From the NCBI GenBank assembly GCA_934385475.1, contig CAKRPS010000037.1, positions 1 through 23,837 on the forward strand: a stretch of DNA of 23,837 bases, written 5' to 3'. The DNA comes from an uncultured Lachnospiraceae bacterium (lineage in GTDB: Bacteria > Bacillota > Clostridia > Lachnospirales > Lachnospiraceae). Below are positions 14,700-23,635 of this stretch, one piece after another. A model generated the notes under the pieces. The model had not been told where the DNA came from. It did no database searches and saw nothing but the letters and a program-made list of their open reading frames with translations. The translations under genes were made by a program, and so were the position numbers. Every line of letters begins with the position of its first letter. Within the stretch, counting starts at the first letter, position 1.

Positions 14700-16495
14700 G
14701 CCTTCTCCCCTCTGCCTGTCTCTTCGACCACTTCAAGTACAACCGTTCTCGCATCATCCGTCAGGGGGTCCCGATGCCGGTAATCGAACAGTACCGCTAC
14801 CGGTGCAGACAGGCTTTTCCTGTCGGATAAAGCTGCTTCCTCCCAGACCGGATATCGCAGAAATTCCATATGTGTCATCTTGGCAAGCTGCCTGCTGTCA
14901 TATTCTGCATAGTCCGGAAGAATCTCTCGCTCTCCTTCTTCCTGTTCATAAAACCTACGGCTGAATCTCTTAAAATCTGCTTCCTCCTGCGCTGTGACCG
15001 CCGGTATAAAGGCAGGCCTGTTCTTTACATTCTCGCGCAGATACAGATCGTATGCCAATGTCTCCTGCACAAGCTCCTTCCACTTGGAAAGTTCTGTCGT
15101 CATACAGAAATCATAGAGAACCTGATAACGGTATGTTCTGGAAGGTGTCTGTACAAAAAGTCCCTTCTCCCGGTAAAAATCAGCCAGCCCTTCGTATAGG
15201 GAAAAGGCATCGAAACAGACCTGTTCCAAAAGACGCAGCGTCCTGACAAACTGATTACTGTTGTAATAAATCTCCACCATCTCTTCGACCTCTTTAAGGC
15301 GCAGCACGTCCTCGTAAGACAGCCATGCCGTAGAGAGCACCTCATAGGGCGGATTATCAAGATACTGCAGTTTATATTCTGCTGCTTTTTCAAACATATA
15401 GGAGCCTTTCAGTACCTTTAAAAATCCGAGTTGAAGCTGTTCGGGCCGCAGCGCATAGACTTTGTTAAAGGACTCACGAAAGGTTTCATAATCTTCACAG
15501 GGCAACCCGGCTATCAGATCAAGATGAATGTGGATATTGTGTCCCTCCCGCAGACGGTTGACTACATAGCACAGCTTATCCATATCCGTTGTCCTTCGGA
15601 TCTCCTTTAAAGTCTCCGGATGAAAAGTCTGTACTCCTATCTCCATCTGCGCAAGCCCCGGCCGCATCTTTGCAAGCAGGGATAGCTGTTCTTCCGTCAG
15701 CGTGTCTGCTTCAATTTCAAAATGAAAATTTGTAATGCCGTTATCATGCTCCATGAGAAATCTCCAGATTTCCATGGCGTGTGTCCGGTTACAGTTAAAG
15801 GTACGATCCACAAATTTAACCTGCCGGACCCTCTGATCCAGAAAAAACTGCAATTCTTTTCTGACTGTTTCCATATTACGCAAACGGACTCTCTTATCTA
15901 TGGAGGACAGGCAATAACTGCACCGGTAAGGACATCCCCGGCTGCTCTCATAATAGATAATACGGTTCTCGAACGGTTCCATATTGTAATACAAAAACGG
16001 CAAACTGGACAGATCCGTTAGTTCTCTGGGTTCCGTGCGGAGAATTACATCCTTTTCGCGGTACACAATTCCTGCTATTTCATTCAACATAGTCTGCTGT
16101 GTCGTATCACAATAAAACCTGGCAAGCTGCCTAAATGTCTCTTCTCCTTCTCCGACCATGATGCCGGTCACCGCTTTGTGCTTGTGCAAAACCTCCTCTG
16201 CATTATAGGACACCTCCGGCCCTCCAAGCCAGATACTTACTCCCGGCAATACCTTTCCGATCTCCGGCAAAAGTTCTTCGATCATCTTCCAGTTCCATAT
16301 ATAGCACGATATTGCAATCACATCCGGTTTGTGCCGGTAAATGCCTGCCAGAATATCCTCCATCTGGTTATTGATGGTATATTCCGCTATCTCGATCGCA
16401 GGCTGCAGCTGACTGTCTGCATATGCCCGCAGACTATAGATGGCAGGATTGGAATGGATATATTTGGCGTTGACTGCCGTCAGAAGTATTTTCAT
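14696..16495 (-). CDS. B12-binding-domain radical SAM protein (DUF4080 type)
   Basis: 599 aa. The N-terminal cobalamin-binding Rossmann domain (about 1-140) starts MKILLTAVNAKYIHSN and has WLGGPEVSYN and GIMVGEGEETF; the base-off DxHxxG motif is absent, as is common in this subgroup. The radical SAM barrel (about 175-400) carries the cluster motif C188-x3-C192-x2-C195 (RGCPYRCSYC). The C-terminal ~190 residues correspond to the DUF4080 extension. Members of this family are widespread in clostridia, and their substrate is unknown; a methyl transfer or other radical modification is inferred only from the domains. AGAGGA lies about 11 nt before the ATG. A candidate promoter is at 16542-16571. 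The coupled exonuclease gene follows with a 4-nt overlap. Confidence 0.92.
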   Translation of the reverse strand: MKILLTAVNAKYIHSNPAIYSLRAYADSQLQPAIEIAEYTINNQMEDILAGIYRHKPDVIAISCYIWNWKMIEELLPEIGKVLPGVSIWLGGPEVSYNAEEVLHKHKAVTGIMVGEGEETFRQLARFYCDTTQQTMLNEIAGIVYREKDVILRTEPRELTDLSSLPFLYYNMEPFENRIIYYESSRGCPYRCSYCLSSIDKRVRLRNMETVRKELQFFLDQRVRQVKFVDRTFNCNRTHAMEIWRFLMEHDNGITNFHFEIEADTLTEEQLSLLAKMRPGLAQMEIGVQTFHPETLKEIRRTTDMDKLCYVVNRLREGHNIHIHLDLIAGLPCEDYETFRESFNKVYALRPEQLQLGFLKVLKGSYMFEKAAEYKLQYLDNPPYEVLSTAWLSYEDVLRLKEVEEMVEIYYNSNQFVRTLRLLEQVCFDAFSLYEGLADFYREKGLFVQTPSRTYRYQVLYDFCMTTELSKWKELVQETLAYDLYLRENVKNRPAFIPAVTAQEEADFKRFSRRFYEQEEGEREILPDYAEYDSRQLAKMTHMEFLRYPVWEEAALSDRKSLSAPVAVLFDYRHRDPLTDDARTVVLEVVEETGRGEKA

Positions 16496-16541
16496 GGGTT
16501 TTTATATCCTCTTTTCTCGCAATATGAGCTCACTTGCTCTC

Positions 16542-16571
16542 ATTATATCATTATCCCGGTTTCTCTGTCGT
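16542..16571 (-). promoter_or_regulatory. candidate promoter of the radical SAM/exonuclease pair
   Basis: Minus strand: ACGACA (16566-16571), 18-nt spacer, perfect TATAAT (16542-16547), 46 nt before the ATG. The -10 is convincing; the -35 matches at four of six positions. Confidence 0.5.
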
Positions 16572-16640
16572 TCATTTCACGTTCAGTTAATTTTATTTCG
16601 ATTACAGCCTAATCATTTCACGAATCGTGTACTATACTAG

Positions 16641-16679
16641 ATATTGTATCAAAATTATATTCTCTATCTAAATATTGTA
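16641..16679. repeat. direct repeats ATATTGTA, 31 nt apart
   Basis: Two copies of ATATTGTA (16641-16648 and 16672-16679), each preceded by a CTA/CTAA-type context, are separated start to start by 31 nt, about three helical turns, placing them on the same DNA face. They are candidate regulator sites. In AT-rich DNA an 8-nt match can arise by chance. Confidence 0.35.
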
Positions 16680-16711
16680 CTTTTCACCCTCTTTTTTTTC
16701 TCTTTCACATG

Positions 16712-16731
16712 GTTATGCAGTCTTGCATACC
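16712..16731. promoter_or_regulatory. near-palindromic candidate operator ahead of the XRE gene
   Basis: TATGCA (16714-16719), GTCT, TGCATA (16724-16729), with GGT and CC extending the symmetry by one imperfect step. Size and symmetry fit an operator for a small HTH dimer such as the XRE protein coded 64 nt downstream. Binding is inferred. Confidence 0.4.
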
Positions 16732-16794
16732 GCTATTTAAAATTAACATATTTTTTCTAAAAAATTAGTCTACAATGAGGGAAAGGATTTATAA

Positions 16795-17142
16795 ATGAAA
16801 ACAAGGATTAGGGAACTTCGATTGGAAAAAAACTTAACACAGTGTGCGCTTGCCGAGGTTCTGGGCATTACCCAGACCACCTTGAGCCGCATTGAAAACG
16901 GCTCCGGCACCCCTGATGCAATCATGCTCACCCATCTTTCTCAGGTATTTCATGTCACGACCGACTATATCTTATTTCTTTCTGAAGAACGTGTGACCGC
17001 AGACTCTCTTCTGGCCGAAAACCTCCACAATCTTAAAAAATATCAACACCTTATTTCCTTATATCAGAAAATGAATGCAAAACAACAGAGCGATTGTTAC
17101 ACCTTTCTTTGCAGTATGCTAGACTACAGCGAAGAAAACTAA
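16795..17142 (+). CDS. XRE-family HTH transcriptional regulator
   Basis: 115 aa. Residues ~3-60 form a Cro/C1-type helix-turn-helix (IRELRLEKNLTQCALAEVLGITQTTLSRIENGSGTP in outline, with the recognition helix QTTLSRIENG). The C-terminal half (about 70-115) is predicted helical, probably for dimerisation, with no ligand or protease motif. AAAGGA precedes the ATG by about 8 nt. The gene stands alone between an AT-rich intergenic region and a bidirectional terminator, so it is probably a monocistronic, self-regulating repressor; the target genes cannot be named, but the divergent radical SAM/exonuclease pair shares its upstream region. Confidence 0.9.
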   Translation: MKTRIRELRLEKNLTQCALAEVLGITQTTLSRIENGSGTPDAIMLTHLSQVFHVTTDYILFLSEERVTADSLLAENLHNLKKYQHLISLYQKMNAKQQSDCYTFLCSMLDYSEEN

Positions 17143-17240
17143 AATACACTGCATTTCTATACAGAAAGAGGATTTTTATATCATTTTCCTGCCCCTTTCT
17201 GATCTCTGCGTCCGATCAAACTACGCTCGTGGCGCGTCTA

Positions 17241-17273
17241 AAAAGGCTGCACATAACGTGCAGCCTTTTCTTT
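17241..17273. terminator. bidirectional intrinsic terminator
   Basis: AAAAGGCTGCAC, loop ATAAC, GTGCAGCCTTTT: a 12-bp stem flanked by A and T tracts, giving a U-run on both strands (CCTTTTC on plus, CCTTTTTAG on minus). It sits about 100 nt after the XRE stop and about 55 nt after the galT stop, serving both convergent units. Confidence 0.9.
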
Positions 17274-17326
17274 CCATGCAAGCATGAACAAAAGTCAAAT
17301 TTACATAGCTCTGAATAGTCAGAATT

Positions 17327-18826
17327 CTATAACGAGTTAACAAAACGATCAAATGCCGCCTGTCCTTCCTCTGTTCTCTTGTAAACCCCGGCATCCTCCA
17401 GTACCTGCATAAAGACCTTTCCGATCTCTTCATGGAGAATGTCCATAATATTATCACGGTTTACCTCTTTATAGGCTGGCAGAAACTCCTCTACCCAGTC
17501 TGCATGTTTTGCAAGCACCTCATCTTTACGGATATCCGTTCCGTTTAAGATCGCCTCGGCAAGCTGTTCCATCTCTCCTTTCAGTCTGGCGGGAAGAACC
17601 GCAAGACCCATAACTTCTATCAGTCCGATATTTTCTTTCTTAATGTGATGCAGATTTGCATGTGGATGATATACACCCAGAGGATGTTCCTCTGTCGTAA
17701 TATTATTCCGGAGAACCAGATCCAGTTCGTACTTATCTCCACGTTTGCGGGCAATCGGTGTGATCGTATTGTGCGGTTCTCCATCCGTCTGTGCATAGAT
17801 AAACGCCTTTTCATCCGTATAATCTCTCCACGCATTCAGGATCAAATCCGCAAGTGCAATCAGTCTGTCGGTATCCACCGAAGAAATACGGATAACCGAC
17901 ATCGGCCAGTTGACAATGCCTGCTTCAACATCCTCAAAGCCCTTTATGGTAAAGCTTCTCTCCACCTCTGCTCTCGCCATTGGGAACTCATAATGGCCTC
18001 CCTGAAAATGGTCATGACTCAGAATAGAACCGCCTACAATCGGCAGATCGGCATTGGAGCCCAAAATATAGTGTGGAAACTGCTTCACAAAATCAAACAG
18101 CTTGCAGAAAGTATTGTGTTCGATCTTCATCGGTATGTGCTGTGAATTAAACACAATACAGTGTTCTTTGTAATATACATAAGGAGAATACTGAAATCCC
18201 CATCGGCTTCCATTGATCGTGATCGGAATAATACGGTGGTTCTGTCTGGCCGGATGGTTTACTCTTCCGGCATATCCTTCATTTTCCATACACAGAAGGC
18301 ATTTAGGATAACCGCCTTGCTTCGCATTCTTGGCTGCCGCGATTGCTTTCGGGTCTTTCTCCGGCTTAGAAAGATTGATCGTCATATCCAGATCCCCATA
18401 TTTGGTCGATGTGATCCACTTCTGATCCTTCTTAATGCGATATCTTCTGATATAGTCGCTGTCCTGGCTTAGTTTATAGAAATATTCCGTCGCCTTCTTA
18501 GGGTCTTTTTCGTAGTTCTCATAAAAGTTACGAATTACTTCACTCGGTCTTGGCACAAGCAGACCCATAATCCTGGTGTCAAATAAATCTCTGTATATGA
18601 CACTGTTCTCCGCAAGTAATCCTTTATCTGCCGCATAATCCAGCATTTCTGCCAGGATTCCCTCCAGGTCTTCCTCTCCCACCTGTTCCGGTATTTCCTC
18701 CTCTGATGGCTCATCCAGCCCAAACAGTTCCAGAAGCCTGTTTGTGGTATAAATACGATCTTCCGGCTCAATGAGTCCTGTGTTTAACCCATATTGTACA
18801 AGTTTAGCAATACTTTTCCGAATCAT
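17327..18826 (-). CDS. galT: galactose-1-phosphate uridylyltransferase, class II
   Basis: 499 aa from ATG 18826. Cytoplasmic Leloir enzyme: UDP-glucose + galactose-1-phosphate to glucose-1-phosphate + UDP-galactose, through a uridylylated His. The length and the motif GGSILSHDHFQGGHYEF (His at about 271 and 273) mark the Firmicutes class II type rather than the ~350-aa E. coli type. A CxxC (C176, C179; KCLLCMENEGY) is also present. Start choice: ATG 18826 has TGGAG at 7-nt spacing and homologues begin with M-I-x-x-x-I-x-KLVQYGL. The frame is open to a GTG at 18898, which would overlap galK by 23 nt and lacks a good RBS. It follows galK by 49 nt and ends before a bidirectional terminator, so galK-galT form one unit. 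galE is not in the window. Confidence 0.95.
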   Translation of the reverse strand: MIRKSIAKLVQYGLNTGLIEPEDRIYTTNRLLELFGLDEPSEEEIPEQVGEEDLEGILAEMLDYAADKGLLAENSVIYRDLFDTRIMGLLVPRPSEVIRNFYENYEKDPKKATEYFYKLSQDSDYIRRYRIKKDQKWITSTKYGDLDMTINLSKPEKDPKAIAAAKNAKQGGYPKCLLCMENEGYAGRVNHPARQNHRIIPITINGSRWGFQYSPYVYYKEHCIVFNSQHIPMKIEHNTFCKLFDFVKQFPHYILGSNADLPIVGGSILSHDHFQGGHYEFPMARAEVERSFTIKGFEDVEAGIVNWPMSVIRISSVDTDRLIALADLILNAWRDYTDEKAFIYAQTDGEPHNTITPIARKRGDKYELDLVLRNNITTEEHPLGVYHPHANLHHIKKENIGLIEVMGLAVLPARLKGEMEQLAEAILNGTDIRKDEVLAKHADWVEEFLPAYKEVNRDNIMDILHEEIGKVFMQVLEDAGVYKRTEEGQAAFDRFVNSL

Positions 18827-18875
18827 TATTCTGCTCCATTTCTGAACGTGTTTCTGCGCACTGATCTCTTCCGCT

Positions 18876-20039
18876 TTATAATTTGGACGGTCCGTCACCG
18901 ATCTCTACGACATAGAAATCCGCCGTTTTGCCTACACGCTTCTGGTAAGCCGCTCCAACCTTCTCTTTGAAGCTGTCAATGGCTTCATCCTTTACAATGC
19001 TGACTGTGCAGCCTCCGAAGCCGCCTCCCGTAATACGGGAACCGATCACGCCATCAACCTTCCAGGCTTCCTCTACCAGAACATCGATCTCTTCACAGGA
19101 GACTTCGTAATCATCCCGCAAAGATACATGAGATGCGTTCATCAGCTCTCCAAACAATTTCAGATCATTCTCCTTCAATGCCTTCACGGCACGGATTGTT
19201 CTCTGATTCTCATAAACAGCATGCTTTGCTCTTCTGACACGTACTTCATCCTTGATCGCTGCCTTATTTTCCTCAAACGCTTCCTCGGTGAGATCTCCAA
19301 GTCCATTGATTTTTACAACAGTCTGTAGTTCCTTCAATGCCTCCTCACACTCACTTCTCCGCACATTATACTCTGAGCTCACCAGAGAGTGCTTTACGTT
19401 GCTGTTTGTGACAACAATCTTTGCGCCGTCCAGAACAAGTGGTGCATACTCATAAGACAGATCTGCCGTATCGAGGAAAATCGCATGATCCTTCTTGCCC
19501 ATTGCCGAAGCAAACTGATCCATGATACCGCAGTTCATGCCGTTAAAATTGTTCTCGGAATACTGACCGATCTTCGCAAGGTCAATATTGGTCACATCAA
19601 ATCCGAAAAGATCCCTCAGATAATATCCGGTAAGAACCTCCAGGGATGCTGAGGAGGACAGTCCGGAACCGTTCGGGATGTTTCCATACAGTACAACATC
19701 CAGACCGCAATCCATCTGCATGCCTCTCTTTGCAAATGCCCACATAACACCCTTCGGGTAATTCGTCCAATCCGCTTCCTTGGTGGGTGTCAGATCATCA
19801 ATGCTGGTATCGATCACACCCAGTTTTTCAAAGTTCATAGAATAAAAATGTAAGTCTCTGTCCGCTCTTTTGCGAACTGCCGCGTAGGTTCCGATCGTCA
19901 GTGCACAGGGAAATACATGTCCCCCATTATAATCCGTGTGCTCACCGATCAGGTTTACACGTCCCGGTGCAAAGTACACCTGAACTCCTTCCCTGTCTCC
20001 AAATAATTCTTCAAATTTCTTTAATACTGTCTCTTTCAT
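18876..20039 (-). CDS. galK: galactokinase
   Basis: 387 aa, the usual length. Cytoplasmic GHMP kinase that phosphorylates alpha-D-galactose to galactose-1-phosphate, the substrate of GalT next door. Signatures: galactokinase motif GRVNLIGEHTDYNGG (residues 26-40), ATP-binding PNGSGLSSSAS (122-132), catalytic Asp D174 in CGIMDQFASAMG, and the third GHMP motif ITGGGFGGCTVS near 340-350. Start ATG 20039 has AAAGGAGA at about 8-nt spacing. The 167-nt gap upstream carries a consensus TTGACA and a long inverted repeat (20147-20181) that could control galKT. The upstream AraC-family gene on the same strand is the obvious candidate regulator. Confidence 0.97.
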   Translation of the reverse strand: MKETVLKKFEELFGDREGVQVYFAPGRVNLIGEHTDYNGGHVFPCALTIGTYAAVRKRADRDLHFYSMNFEKLGVIDTSIDDLTPTKEADWTNYPKGVMWAFAKRGMQMDCGLDVVLYGNIPNGSGLSSSASLEVLTGYYLRDLFGFDVTNIDLAKIGQYSENNFNGMNCGIMDQFASAMGKKDHAIFLDTADLSYEYAPLVLDGAKIVVTNSNVKHSLVSSEYNVRRSECEEALKELQTVVKINGLGDLTEEAFEENKAAIKDEVRVRRAKHAVYENQRTIRAVKALKENDLKLFGELMNASHVSLRDDYEVSCEEIDVLVEEAWKVDGVIGSRITGGGFGGCTVSIVKDEAIDSFKEKVGAAYQKRVGKTADFYVVEIGDGPSKL

Positions 20040-20146
20040 GCCCCGTCTCCTTTTCTAGCTTTTTGTTGTTCCATAAGTTACTCCGAATCTGTGCCCTTCC
20101 CTTCACATATCCGTTTACAGTCTTTGTGTTTTCTATCCTTATAATA

Positions 20147-20181
20147 AACAAAGATAACTTTTTACAAAAGTTATCTTTGTT
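20147..20181 (-). promoter_or_regulatory. 16-bp perfect inverted repeat in front of galK (operator or terminator)
   Basis: AACAAAGATAACTTTT and its reverse complement around a 3-nt loop, starting about 25 nt after the AraC-type stop. On the minus strand a perfect TTGACA (20191-20196) precedes it; at 17-nt spacing the -10 would be TAACTT (weak) inside the repeat. A TATTAT also follows the repeat. The stem is A/T-rich and followed by UUUAUUAU, so it could instead end the araC transcript. Operator over the galK promoter and weak terminator are both open. Confidence 0.55.
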
Positions 20182-20206
20182 ATAGGAATCTGTCAAAATG
20201 TTAAGT

Positions 20207-21106
20207 TTACTGTAATCTGTTGATCTGATTGATAAATTCCTCCACCTGCCGGAGGTCTTCTTTGTTTCTTCTGCCCTCGCCCTTCTGCATCTCCTTACGG
20301 TATCCCGTGGGCGATATCTTTTTCATCTGGCGAAATGCTTTGGTAAATACCAGTGGATCATGATAGCCGCAGGAAATCGCAATACTCTCGACCGGTAGTG
20401 CTGTAAGCTGCAAAAGCTCCGCCGCTTTCGTGATCCGGAATGTCATCAGAAACTGTTGGGGTGACATTCCCATCGAATCCTGAAACAGAGTGTACAGATA
20501 GCTTCTGTTAATACACACATAGTCCGCAACATCCGTCACCTTGATCGGGTTGCAGTAATTGCTCTGGATAAAAGAGACGGCCTTACGCACATAGATATTC
20601 GCCCTGTCCCCTTCGCTTTTCTCTACGACCGGAGTTCCCTCTGCAATCACAGACAAAAAGATTCCAAGCTGACCGTTTCGACGCAGTTCATTGGACAGCC
20701 CATAGGTATTGTGCTCCATCATGTCCTTCACGATCCGGTACAGTTCATCGGAACGCTCTGACCGGAAAACCGGCTGTCTGACCGACAGTCCGATATCTGC
20801 CACGTAATCAGCCGCCTCTGTTCCGCTGAATCCTACCCAGGCGTAAGTCCACGGGTTCTCCTCATCTGCCTGATAAAAGGCAAGCTCATCCGGAGTGATC
20901 AGAAATCCATATCCATTTTCTAACAGATATTCTTCTCCCCCGATAACCGCTTTCCCCTTACCACTTAGAATATAATGGATCAGATAATGTGGTTTCAACG
21001 CCGGCCCAAAGCTGTGAAGAGGTTCTGTCTTGGACACCCCGCAGCAATTCACATACAGGGCCCCTGTCTGTTGTCCGGCAAACTCCAGTTTATATGCCTT
21101 TTCCAT
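20207..21106 (-). CDS. AraC-family transcriptional regulator
   Basis: 299 aa from ATG 21106. An N-terminal AraC-type cupin sensor domain (about 10-160; [23 protein letters not shown]) is followed by two C-terminal HTH motifs (about 190-290): [20 protein letters not shown], and [22 protein letters not shown] ending in SPTGYRK. The cupin suggests a sugar ligand. The start is set by the GTGAGGA sequence 8 nt upstream; a GTG in that sequence would add 5 residues. The first 17 nt overlap the 3' end of the hybrid kinase gene, so the two are coupled. The gene lies directly upstream of galKT, making it a likely activator of sugar genes, by inference. Confidence 0.93.
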   Translation of the reverse strand: MEKAYKLEFAGQQTGALYVNCCGVSKTEPLHSFGPALKPHYLIHYILSGKGKAVIGGEEYLLENGYGFLITPDELAFYQADEENPWTYAWVGFSGTEAADYVADIGLSVRQPVFRSERSDELYRIVKDMMEHNTYGLSNELRRNGQLGIFLSVIAEGTPVVEKSEGDRANIYVRKAVSFIQSNYCNPIKVTDVADYVCINRSYLYTLFQDSMGMSPQQFLMTFRITKAAELLQLTALPVESIAISCGYHDPLVFTKAFRQMKKISPTGYRKEMQKGEGRRNKEDLRQVEEFINQINRLQ

Positions 21107-23558
21107 CTGCCTCTTCCTCACTGCCGGAAATCTCTTCCTCTACTCCGGCCAATGCCTCACGCCATTCTTTTATAATGTTCATACAGGTATCATAGTCAAA
21201 ATTGTTCATCGCCTTCGAGATTCTGTCCATATAACCTGTCCATTGTTCAGGATAAACATACTTTGACAGCTCTTTTAAAATCTCTTCTCCCTGAATAGAA
21301 TCATACTGCTCCATATAGTCATAAAGCTTATAGAGCAACAGCATGATTTCATCAGTATTAAAAGTTCTCTTCTCTCCACTCTCCTGTTCAACTGTGTGAT
21401 ATGGTTCAATCGCTTTTTTCAACTTCCGGTACATGGAAAGCAGAAGCGGTGTTTTCTCAAGGATCGTTTCCCACTCCTCCTGTTTTCCGTTGTCTTCCAG
21501 TTCCTTTGCCAATTCGGACAACTCCAGAGCTCCGATAGATCTGGAAAGACTTTTGAGTGAGTGAACTTCTATTGTATAGATCTCCGCATTCTTTTCTTTA
21601 CATGCATTCTCAATAATATGAGATTTCTCATCAATGCTGTCCATAAAATCAGAGAGAACCTCCTGATACAGAACCGCATTGCCCCCTGCATATTCCATTC
21701 CGACAGCGATGTCAATACCTTCTATATGCCAGCTGGACGGATTGATTTCCCCGTCCTCTTTCGCTGCACCATCTGCTTCCTCCTGTCTGCTGTGGATCAT
21801 CTCCTCCGGCAGCCATTTGCGCAGCACCCGGTCTATTGCCCGCATCTCAATCGGCTTCGGTACGAAATCACTCATACCGGATCGCAGGAACATTTCTCTT
21901 GCTCCTCTCACTGCATTGGCAGACAGGGCAATAATCGGCACCTTATGATAATACTCATCCTCCAGCTCCCGGATAATTCTCGTCGCATCAACGCCATCCA
22001 TACCCGGCATCATATGATCCATGAAAATCAGATCATACTGCTTTGACTGTATCATTTCTATTGCACGCCCACCGCTTTCCGCGGTATCAATCTTCATCTG
22101 ATATGGTCTCAAAAGACCCTCTGCCACCTTCAGATTTACTTTATTGTCATCAACGATCAGAATCTGTGCGTCCGGTGCCGTAAACGACCTTTGCAGATTC
22201 TCCTTCTTTCGTTTCTCATACCGCCGCTTCATCTCCTCGCCGGCACTGACCTCTCTGTCAAACTGCTGTCCTTCTCCAAGACATGGCCTGTCATCCACGA
22301 TAACCTGTGGCAGTGTAAAAGAGAATGTAGAACCTTTTCCTTCCTCACTGTGCGCCTGAATGGAACCATTCATCAACTCCAAAAGCTTCCGGGAAATGGC
22401 AAGACCCAATCCGCTTCCCCCTGCCTGTCTATTCCGGCGGCTGTTGGCCTGCTTAAACTCTGTAAACAGGTCTTCTACCTGCTCCGGTGCAATTCCGATT
22501 CCGGTGTCGGTCACTGCAACACCAAGCTTGATAAGATCTGGTCGGTCAGGTACTTTTTCAGCAGTGACATCCAAAGTGATAGAACCCTTCTCCGTGTATT
22601 TCACGGCATTTCCAAGCAGATTCATCATGATCTGCTTGATCCTCACTCCATCTCCACGAAGCCTCGTCGGTATATCCGGCTGCACATTGACATGGAGCGT
22701 CACATCCTTATCTCCCAGGGTCACCTGAATCATATTAGTTACATCGTGGATCAGGGAGGTAATCTCATAATCCTCCTCTGTGATCTCCAGATTCCCTGTT
22801 CCAATCCTGGTGACATCCAGAATATCATCTATGATGGACAGCAGATCCTCCCCTGCTGCCTGAATCTCATACAGATAATCCTTCTGCTCCTCCGGCATTC
22901 CGTCATCCTGCAGCGCAAGCTCTACCATGCCTACAATAGCATTCATCGGGGTACGGATCTCATGACTCATATTTGCAAGGAAATCGTCCTTCGCCTGGCC
23001 TGCTGCCTCCGCTTCCCGTATCTTCTTATCCACAATCTTAATTAAGTTGTTCTGTTGATAAATGTACATCAGAAGAAGCAGCTGAATCATATATAAGCTG
23101 AAGATTCGCACAATCACAGCGATTGAAGCATCCCTTTCCAGGAAAATTCCGACGCCACCCTGTGTGACCACCCCATATACGACAAGAATCGTGCTGAGCA
23201 CCAGCATAAAAAGATTCACTTTAATGACACGATAAAAAGATATCAGACAAACCGCTGCGCAGAGCACTGTAAACGTTTCGGTAAACTCATGAAAAACAAT
23301 ACTGTAACAGAATACATTCAGAAATATCAAAAACGATAAAACAAACGCATGGAGCTGCTGATTATTCCGTTTCCGGTCTATCACATCGATACAGACAAAA
23401 AAACTTACCACTGGGGCGGTAAGCCACCTTTTGTCCTGCCCCAGATATAAGATAACAGCAGCAAAATACACAAAATATAAACATACTACACAACATAGGT
23501 ACCAGGACAGCCTTCCCCCAAGCTTTTCCATTTTCTCAAAATCTTCTGTCAGTCTCAA
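21090..23558 (-). CDS. hybrid histidine kinase with receiver and HPt domains
   Basis: 822 aa. Five or six hydrophobic segments in the first ~175 residues form a membrane sensor of unknown ligand. Next come HisKA with H199 ([18 protein letters not shown]), the ATPase domain ([29 protein letters not shown]), a receiver domain with D514 ([12 protein letters not shown]) and K in PKPIEM, and a C-terminal HPt domain with H666 ([15 protein letters not shown]). A final ~100-residue helical tail follows. All phosphorelay residues are present, giving H199 to D514 to H666 to an external receiver. The start is a TTG at 23558, supported by GAGG 7 nt upstream; ATG 23531 is the alternative but has a poor RBS. 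A receiver-domain gene lies 77 nt upstream and the AraC-type gene overlaps its 3' end by 17 nt. Confidence 0.93.
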   Translation of the reverse strand: MRLTEDFEKMEKLGGRLSWYLCCVVCLYFVYFAAVILYLGQDKRWLTAPVVSFFVCIDVIDRKRNNQQLHAFVLSFLIFLNVFCYSIVFHEFTETFTVLCAAVCLISFYRVIKVNLFMLVLSTILVVYGVVTQGGVGIFLERDASIAVIVRIFSLYMIQLLLLMYIYQQNNLIKIVDKKIREAEAAGQAKDDFLANMSHEIRTPMNAIVGMVELALQDDGMPEEQKDYLYEIQAAGEDLLSIIDDILDVTRIGTGNLEITEEDYEITSLIHDVTNMIQVTLGDKDVTLHVNVQPDIPTRLRGDGVRIKQIMMNLLGNAVKYTEKGSITLDVTAEKVPDRPDLIKLGVAVTDTGIGIAPEQVEDLFTEFKQANSRRNRQAGGSGLGLAISRKLLELMNGSIQAHSEEGKGSTFSFTLPQVIVDDRPCLGEGQQFDREVSAGEEMKRRYEKRKKENLQRSFTAPDAQILIVDDNKVNLKVAEGLLRPYQMKIDTAESGGRAIEMIQSKQYDLIFMDHMMPGMDGVDATRIIRELEDEYYHKVPIIALSANAVRGAREMFLRSGMSDFVPKPIEMRAIDRVLRKWLPEEMIHSRQEEADGAAKEDGEINPSSWHIEGIDIAVGMEYAGGNAVLYQEVLSDFMDSIDEKSHIIENACKEKNAEIYTIEVHSLKSLSRSIGALELSELAKELEDNGKQEEWETILEKTPLLLSMYRKLKKAIEPYHTVEQESGEKRTFNTDEIMLLLYKLYDYMEQYDSIQGEEILKELSKYVYPEQWTGYMDRISKAMNNFDYDTCMNIIKEWREALAGVEEEISGSEEEADGKGI

Positions 23559-23587
23559 TGTTAATCCTCATTTCTGAGCAGCTTGTT

Positions 23588-23620
23588 GTGAAAAATCGGC
23601 ATATCAATGCGATTTTTCAC
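23588..23620 (-). terminator. hairpin between the receiver gene and the hybrid kinase
   Basis: GTGAAAAATCG paired with CGATTTTTCAC (11 bp), with a further GCAT/ATGC pairing possible inside the loop. The T-run is part of the stem rather than following it, so on the minus strand it may terminate only partly, lowering kinase expression relative to the receiver. Attenuator or weak terminator is inferred. Confidence 0.5.
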
Positions 23621-23635
23621 ACTATGCCCCTATAT

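Larger units (their letters stand above)
16496..16794. other. AT-rich divergent intergenic region
   Basis: 299 nt between the radical SAM gene and the XRE regulator, clearly richer in A+T than the flanking genes and without an ORF of note. It holds the candidate minus-strand promoter, the small palindrome CACGAATCGTG (16619-16629), two ATATTGTA repeats 31 nt apart (16641 and 16672), and a near-palindrome around 16712-16731. A TACAAT at 16771-16776 could be the -10 for the XRE gene, but no matching -35 is at normal spacing. Confidence 0.6.

Noticed and set aside
20011..20196. 61-codon frame between the AraC-type gene and galK
   Set aside because: It runs through the inverted repeat, the galK RBS and start codon; composition is that of non-coding DNA and it needs a TTG start without RBS.
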